Assembly: GCA_963796565.1 (NCBI GenBank)
Contig: CAWCMA010000007.1
Location: 434,001-498,000, forward strand
Reading direction: 5' to 3'
DNA: 64,000 nt
DNA from: JAKAVN01 sp963796565
GTDB lineage: Bacteria > Desulfobacterota > Binatia > Binatales > Binataceae
A program made the translations under genes and the position numbers. Positions 60,623 through 64,000 of the stretch are shown one piece after another; within the stretch, counting starts at the first letter, position 1; every line of letters starts with the position of its first letter. The notes under the pieces are model-generated. The model had not been told where the DNA came from and did not search any database. It saw only the letters and a program-made list of their open reading frames with translations.

Positions 60623-61020
60623 GCGAATACATCAAGCCGCTGCCCAAGCCGACGCCGACCAGCCGCCCATTCTGGGAGGCCGCGCGACGCCATGAACTGA
60701 GCCTCCAGCGCTGTGCCGCATGCAAGGCGTACATCTATTACCCGCGCGAGCGATGCCCGCATTGCTTCTCGGACCGCCTTACATGGGAGCGCGTCAGCGG
60801 ACGCGGCAAGGTTTACAGCTACACGGTGGTGCGCCGCGCCTCGAGCCGCTCGTTCGCCGATCGACCCTACGTGCTGGCGATCGTCGAGCTCGAGGAGGGG
60901 CCGCGGATGACGAGCAATATCGTCGCCGCGCCCGAGACCGTGAAGGTCGGGATGCCGGTAATGGTGCAGTTCGACGACGTGACCCCCGAGCATACGCTGG
61001 TCAAGTTCAAGCCGGCCTGA
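60619..61020 (+). CDS. DUF35 Zn-ribbon/OB-fold protein (thiolase partner)
   Basis: This 133-residue protein overlaps the thiolase stop (ATGA). It starts MSEYIKPLPKPTPTSRPFWE, followed by the rubredoxin-like zinc ribbon in CAACKAYIYYPRERCPHC, and the OB fold (RVSGRGKVYSYTVVRRAS, PYVLAIVELEEGPRMTSNI, VGMPVMVQFDDV). DUF35 proteins bind acyl-CoA and are needed for activity of their thiolase-like partner. The overlap means coupled translation. It is not readily seen in simple ORF lists because of an out-of-frame longer ORF. Confidence 0.94.
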   Translation: MSEYIKPLPKPTPTSRPFWEAARRHELSLQRCAACKAYIYYPRERCPHCFSDRLTWERVSGRGKVYSYTVVRRASSRSFADRPYVLAIVELEEGPRMTSNIVAAPETVKVGMPVMVQFDDVTPEHTLVKFKPA

Positions 61021-61046
61021 CCGCCGCCGAGGGTTTTCAGGGCTGG

Positions 61047-61739
61047 TTACGCGAGCAGCACCGCGACAATCCCGGTCAGAAAAATTCCGTCGAAGGTCCC
61101 CGCGCCGCCGATCGACGCGACCGGCGCGCCCAGCTCGCTTAGCCGCCCGAGGTTCATCAGGTCCGCGCCAATCAGCGTGCCCATCACGCCGCTGATATAC
61201 GCGATCGCGTCCGCATGATGCGGAGCACCGCCGCTCAGTAACATTCCCACCAGCGCCGCGACGATCGGCGGAATGAACATCGGTGTGGCGATTCCGACCC
61301 CCGCAATCGGGCGCGCCGCGCGATGCACCACGAAGGTCACGATCGCGGTTCCCAGCACCGCTTGCAGAAACACGGCCGGGTTGACCGCGAGTATCCATGC
61401 GCAGATGCACAGCGGCACGATCGCGCCGCCCACGTTTATTGCCACCACCGTCGAACGCCCCGCCGCCAGGTGCTCCGGTACCCGGTAGCGCATCCCGAAG
61501 TAGCTCACCACGTCGGGCGAGGAAGGTCCGCCGCCGTGGCCGCCCTCGATACGCGAGATAGGAATGTTGATGTAGCTGCCGAACAGGCTGACGATCAGCG
61601 CCCAGAAGGCCGCATGCGGCGGCAGGCCGAGCGCGTTGAAGGCGTAGTTGATCGCGCCGATTTCCAGCATCACGAACAAAAAGGCGAGCGCGAAGAAGAA
61701 GATTATCGCGTACAGGAAGATGAACGGCGCAAAGAACAT
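61047..61739 (-). CDS. DUF1614 membrane protein
   Basis: This 230-residue polytopic membrane protein starts MFFAPFIFLYAIIFFFALAFLFVMLE with about 6-7 TM segments. A conserved cytoplasmic-type stretch SYINIPISRIEGGHGG lies near residue 55, and the end has HHADAIAYISGVMGTLIGADLMNLGRL and SIGGAGTFDGIFLTGIVAVLLA, a DUF1614 hallmark. Function unknown. The ATG at 61739 is the start of TM1; upstream in-frame ATGs belong to a Pro/Arg-rich frame covering the hairpin at 61778. It is convergent with the DUF35 gene and divergent from pyrE. Confidence 0.9.
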   Translation of the reverse strand: MFFAPFIFLYAIIFFFALAFLFVMLEIGAINYAFNALGLPPHAAFWALIVSLFGSYINIPISRIEGGHGGGPSSPDVVSYFGMRYRVPEHLAAGRSTVVAINVGGAIVPLCICAWILAVNPAVFLQAVLGTAIVTFVVHRAARPIAGVGIATPMFIPPIVAALVGMLLSGGAPHHADAIAYISGVMGTLIGADLMNLGRLSELGAPVASIGGAGTFDGIFLTGIVAVLLA

Positions 61740-61777
61740 GGTCGGCGATAATACCAAGCCTTCGCATCGGTGGCACG

Positions 61778-61821
61778 CGCCGCCCCCACGCGCCGCCATA
61801 CGCCGGCGCGTGGGGGCGGCG
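61778..61821. repeat. 18-bp-arm inverted repeat between divergent genes
   Basis: Arms 61778-61795 and 61804-61821 are perfect complements around an 8-nt loop. It lies between the starts of the DUF1614 gene and pyrE, about 50 nt from the pyrE ATG, so it would form a strong hairpin in the pyrE leader or promoter. It has a short tctttg after it; attenuation of pyrE is conceivable. Confidence 0.9.
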
Positions 61822-61869
61822 GCTCTTTGTGCGCGGCGCGCCGGCGGGTAAGATCGCGCGCAAGACATC

Positions 61870-62442
61870 ATGAATCAGACCGAACGCAATGAACTGCTCG
61901 CCCTGCTCGCGCGCGAGTCCTACTTCGAGCGCGCCGCCGTCACGCTGACCTCCGGGCGCTCCTCGGACTACTACATCGACGCCAAGCGCACGCTCTACCT
62001 GCCCCGCGGCGCGTACCTTGCCGGCGAGCTGATGTTGGAGCTGGTGCTCGCCGAGGGAATCGAACAGATCGGCGGGATGGCGGCCGGGGCGCTGCCAGTG
62101 ACCGACGCACTGATCGCTGCGGCGCATCGTCATGGCGCGAACCTCCGCGGCTTCTTCGTGCGCAAGGAAGTACGGACGCACGGCCTCCAACAGCAGATCG
62201 AGGGCGCGTTCCGAAAGGAACTGCGCGTCGCGGTTATCGACGACACGATCACCACCGGCGGTTCGAGTCTGCAGGCCGCGGCCGCGCTCAAAGAGGCGGG
62301 CGCGACGGTGGAGCATGCATTCGCGCTAGTCGACCGCGGCGAAGGCGCGGCCGCGGCCTTCGCCGGCGCCGGGCTCAAGTACCGCTGGCTCTTCACCGCC
62401 GAGGAAGTGCGCGCGGAGCGCGCACGAATCGGCGGTGGCTGA
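61870..62442 (+). CDS. pyrE: Orotate phosphoribosyltransferase
   Basis: This 190-residue enzyme of pyrimidine synthesis joins orotate and PRPP to OMP. It has LTSGRSSDYYIDAKRT, MAAGALPVTDALI, FFVRKEVRTHGLQQQIEG (flexible catalytic loop) and the PRPP motif LRVAVIDDTITTGGSSLQ. The standard length supports function. The overlap with aroE (8 nt) indicates co-transcription. A strong hairpin in front (61778) could regulate it. Confidence 0.95.
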   Translation: MNQTERNELLALLARESYFERAAVTLTSGRSSDYYIDAKRTLYLPRGAYLAGELMLELVLAEGIEQIGGMAAGALPVTDALIAAAHRHGANLRGFFVRKEVRTHGLQQQIEGAFRKELRVAVIDDTITTGGSSLQAAAALKEAGATVEHAFALVDRGEGAAAAFAGAGLKYRWLFTAEEVRAERARIGGG

Positions 62443-63394
62443 ACGACGCCGTCCGGCGGCGCGCGCCGCGGCCGCCGGCACGGCGGCGGACGCGCTTGCG
62501 GCGGTGGCGCGGGTCGCGCCGCTTGGCGGCGCGACCCGCCTCACCGCCGTCTTCGGCGACCCGGTCGAGCATTCGCTTTCGCCCGCGATGCATAACGCGG
62601 CGTTTGCCGCGCTCGGCATGGATCGCGCTTACGCCGCGTTTCACGTCACGCCGCCGATGCTCCAAGCGGCGCTGCGCGCGCTTCCGGCCCTCGGGATCGT
62701 CGGCGTCAACCTGACCGTGCCGCACAAGGAGCGGGCGCTCAGGCTGGCCGCGAAGCTGAGCGCGGAGGCGCGGATGCTCGGGGCGATCAATTGTGTCGTG
62801 AACCGTCCCGCAGGCCTTTATGGCGACAACACCGACGCGCGCGGCCTGGAGCGCGATTTGGTTAGCCTCGGCGTCGCGCTCAAAGGCGCGGCAGCGGTGG
62901 TGATCGGCGCGGGCGGCGCGGCCGCCTCCGCCGTGGTCGCCTGCCTGCGCTGTGGCGCGCGCGAGGTTGCGATCGTCAATCGCACTCCCGCGCGGGCCTC
63001 CGCCTTGACGCGACGGTTGCGGGCGCGGCTCCCGCGCGCGCTGGGCGGCGCGGCGTTTTCGGTGCGCGGACTCGACGCGCTAGCCGACCTGGCGCTGCTC
63101 GAGCGCGCCGCCATCATCATCAACGCGACGCCGATGGGCCTCACTTCGGCCGGCTTCGTGCGAATCGAATACGCGCGCACTTCGCGCGGATGTTTTTTCT
63201 ACGATCTCATCTACGCGGCCCGGCCGACGGCCTTTTTGCGGCCGGCGATCGCGCTTGGGCGGCACGGGGCCGACGGCGCCGGGATGCTGGTGAATCAGGG
63301 CGAACTGGCGTTCGAGCTTTTCAACGGCGTGGCGCCGCCGCCGGGCGTGATGCGCCGTGCGCTCTTCGAGCGCCTCGGCCGCGATTCCCGCTAG
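62435..63394 (+). CDS. aroE: Shikimate dehydrogenase
   Basis: This 319-residue NADPH-dependent enzyme reduces 3-dehydroshikimate to shikimate. It has AVFGDPVEHSLSPAMHNAAF, NLTVPHKERAL with catalytic Lys, the Asp of YGDNTDARGLERDL, VVIGAGGAAASAVVACL and NRTPARASAL for NADP, and NATPMGL. The GTG at 62435 gives ~35 residues before the core, Ala/Arg-rich and containing a palindromic DNA segment (62509-62539). A later start is possible, but translational coupling with pyrE supports this one. Confidence 0.93.
   Translation: MAERRRPAARAAAAGTAADALAAVARVAPLGGATRLTAVFGDPVEHSLSPAMHNAAFAALGMDRAYAAFHVTPPMLQAALRALPALGIVGVNLTVPHKERALRLAAKLSAEARMLGAINCVVNRPAGLYGDNTDARGLERDLVSLGVALKGAAAVVIGAGGAAASAVVACLRCGAREVAIVNRTPARASALTRRLRARLPRALGGAAFSVRGLDALADLALLERAAIIINATPMGLTSAGFVRIEYARTSRGCFFYDLIYAARPTAFLRPAIALGRHGADGAGMLVNQGELAFELFNGVAPPPGVMRRALFERLGRDSR
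62509..62539. repeat. 14-bp-arm palindrome in the aroE 5' end
   Basis: Arms gcgggtcgcgccgc and gcggcgcgacccgc are perfect and enclose ttg. Outer segments 62500-62506 and 62542-62548 add seven more pairs after a 2x2 mismatch. It encodes part of the non-core N-terminus (RVAPLGGATRL). Its centre gccgcTTGgcggc matches the hairpin at 44714. Confidence 0.9.
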
Positions 63395-63486
63395 CAATGT
63401 TTTTTGTTCTCTCGCCCGCGGTTATTCGCGGCTGAGCGGCGGATTTCCGTAGGCGGTTCTCGCCGATGCTCGCATGAGCGTCGGCG

Positions 63487-64000
63487 TTAGCCGAACATCT
63501 CTTTGAGCTTGTCGACGAAGCCCTTGGAGAGCGGATGGTTGACGGCCTCGCCGTCGATGCTCGCGAACTCCTCGAGCAGCTCGCGCTGACGCGCGGTGAG
63601 CCGCCGCGGCGTCTCGACCACCATCCGCACGAGCTGGTCGCCGCGCCCGTAGCCGTGCAGATCGGGAAAGCCCTTGCCCTTGAGCCGGAAGACCTTGCCA
63701 GATTGCGCGCCGGCTTGGATTTTTAGCTTGACCTTACCGTCGAGCGTCGGCACTTCGACCTCGGTGCCGAGCGCGGCCTGCGGAAAGCTTACCGGCAGTT
63801 CGATCACTACGTCGTTGTCCTGGCGTACGAAGAGGTCATGCTCTTTGACGTGGACCACCACGTAGAGGTCGCCTGACGGCCCGCCACCCCATCCGGCCTC
63901 GCCCTCGCCGCGCAGTTTGAGGCGCGAGCCATTGTCGACCCCGGGCGGGATCTTTACCGAAAGCGACTCCGGGCGGCGGATGCGTCCCTGGCCTTGGCAC
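63487..64000 (-). CDS. dnaJ: DnaJ/CbpA-type co-chaperone, C-terminal part (cut by window edge)
   Basis: Only the 3' end is present, running off the right edge. It contains the last CxGxG zinc-finger repeat (CQGQGRI), then IPPGVDNGSRLKLRGEGEAG, GDLYVVVHVKEHDLFVRQDNDVV, and the C-terminal substrate-binding domain FPQAALGTEVEVPTLDGKVKLKI, ending in KGFVDKLKEMFG. These are landmarks of DnaJ (with zinc fingers), rather than CbpA. It stimulates DnaK ATPase. It is convergent with aroE. Confidence 0.95.
   Translation of the reverse strand, partial: CQGQGRIRRPESLSVKIPPGVDNGSRLKLRGEGEAGWGGGPSGDLYVVVHVKEHDLFVRQDNDVVIELPVSFPQAALGTEVEVPTLDGKVKLKIQAGAQSGKVFRLKGKGFPDLHGYGRGDQLVRMVVETPRRLTARQRELLEEFASIDGEAVNHPLSKGFVDKLKEMFG

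Noticed and set aside
59776..61020. A 414-residue plus-strand ORF containing DUF35 at its end
   Set aside because: The first two thirds are an out-of-frame Arg/Gly-rich shadow of the thiolase gene; the DUF35 protein starts at its own ATG (60619).

Overview
The window is about 64 kb of GC-rich (mid-60s percent by eye), densely coding bacterial chromosome. I see no rRNA operon, CRISPR array, transposase or phage module. Lipobox-bearing lipoproteins, an outer-membrane beta-barrel ending in aromatic Phe, an NtrC-type sigma-54 activator and an ISC-type ferredoxin indicate a Gram-negative (diderm) bacterium. The wealth of SDRs, acyl-CoA dehydrogenases, MaoC hydratases, CoA-ester lyase and a thiolase/DUF35 pair is what I would expect of a soil-type heterotroph such as Candidatus Binatota (Desulfobacterota_B) or a relative. 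That placement is inference from gene content only.

Layout. 1-7.6 kb: MarR regulator, VOC protein, SDR, the agmatine-to-putrescine pair aguB-aguA, a soluble histidine kinase, LexA, and a divergent 2Fe-2S ferredoxin plus flavin reductase. 7.6-14.8 kb: one tight minus-strand run thiL - two CorC/HlyC proteins - larB - ABC1 kinase - two uncharacterised genes. 14.9-19.9 kb: DHA2 efflux pump, a Fur-family regulator with a perfect Fur box against its start codon, an OPT transporter and a periplasmic rhodanese. 20.1-23.6 kb: a plus-strand CoA module (MaoC, acyl-CoA dehydrogenase, MaoC with an Arg-rich tail, CitE-like lyase). 23.6-31.5 kb: TusA-like and DsbA/FrnE-like proteins, three SDRs, cupin, bactofilin, DUF72, a small HTH protein and an aminotransferase. 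31.5-39.4 kb: a MoxR/DUF58/VWA operon. 39.5-45.7 kb: outer-membrane protein, beta-hydroxyacid dehydrogenase, endonuclease III and the E1alpha-E1beta-E2 genes of a 2-oxoacid dehydrogenase. 45.7-50.2 kb: M20 peptidase, FIST protein, acyl-CoA dehydrogenase, NTF2-like protein. 50.7-56.1 kb: ExeA-like ATPase and a lipoprotein / NtrC regulator / histidine kinase / lipoprotein operon. 56.3-57.8 kb: rhodanese-potassium channel gene and initiator tRNA. 57.9-64 kb: FAD oxidoreductase, a 59-residue small protein, thiolase-like plus DUF35 proteins, DUF1614 membrane protein, pyrE, aroE and the 3' end of dnaJ.

The most striking observation is at 56317-57582. A rhodanese domain and a two-TM potassium channel lie in a single reading frame interrupted only by one TGA. 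That TGA falls exactly at the catalytic cysteine of the rhodanese, and 18 nt after it lies a perfect 7-bp hairpin with a GUC loop, the geometry of a bacterial SECIS element. The simplest reading is one 421-residue selenoprotein: a selenocysteine rhodanese fused to a K+ channel, possibly a sulfur- or redox-gated channel. Second is a set of long, near-perfect GC palindromes. Three sit precisely in the interdomain linkers of the E2 acyltransferase; others lie in a MaoC tail, in the AroE N-terminus and between genes. Third is a 7-1-7 Fur box that directly abuts the fur start codon.
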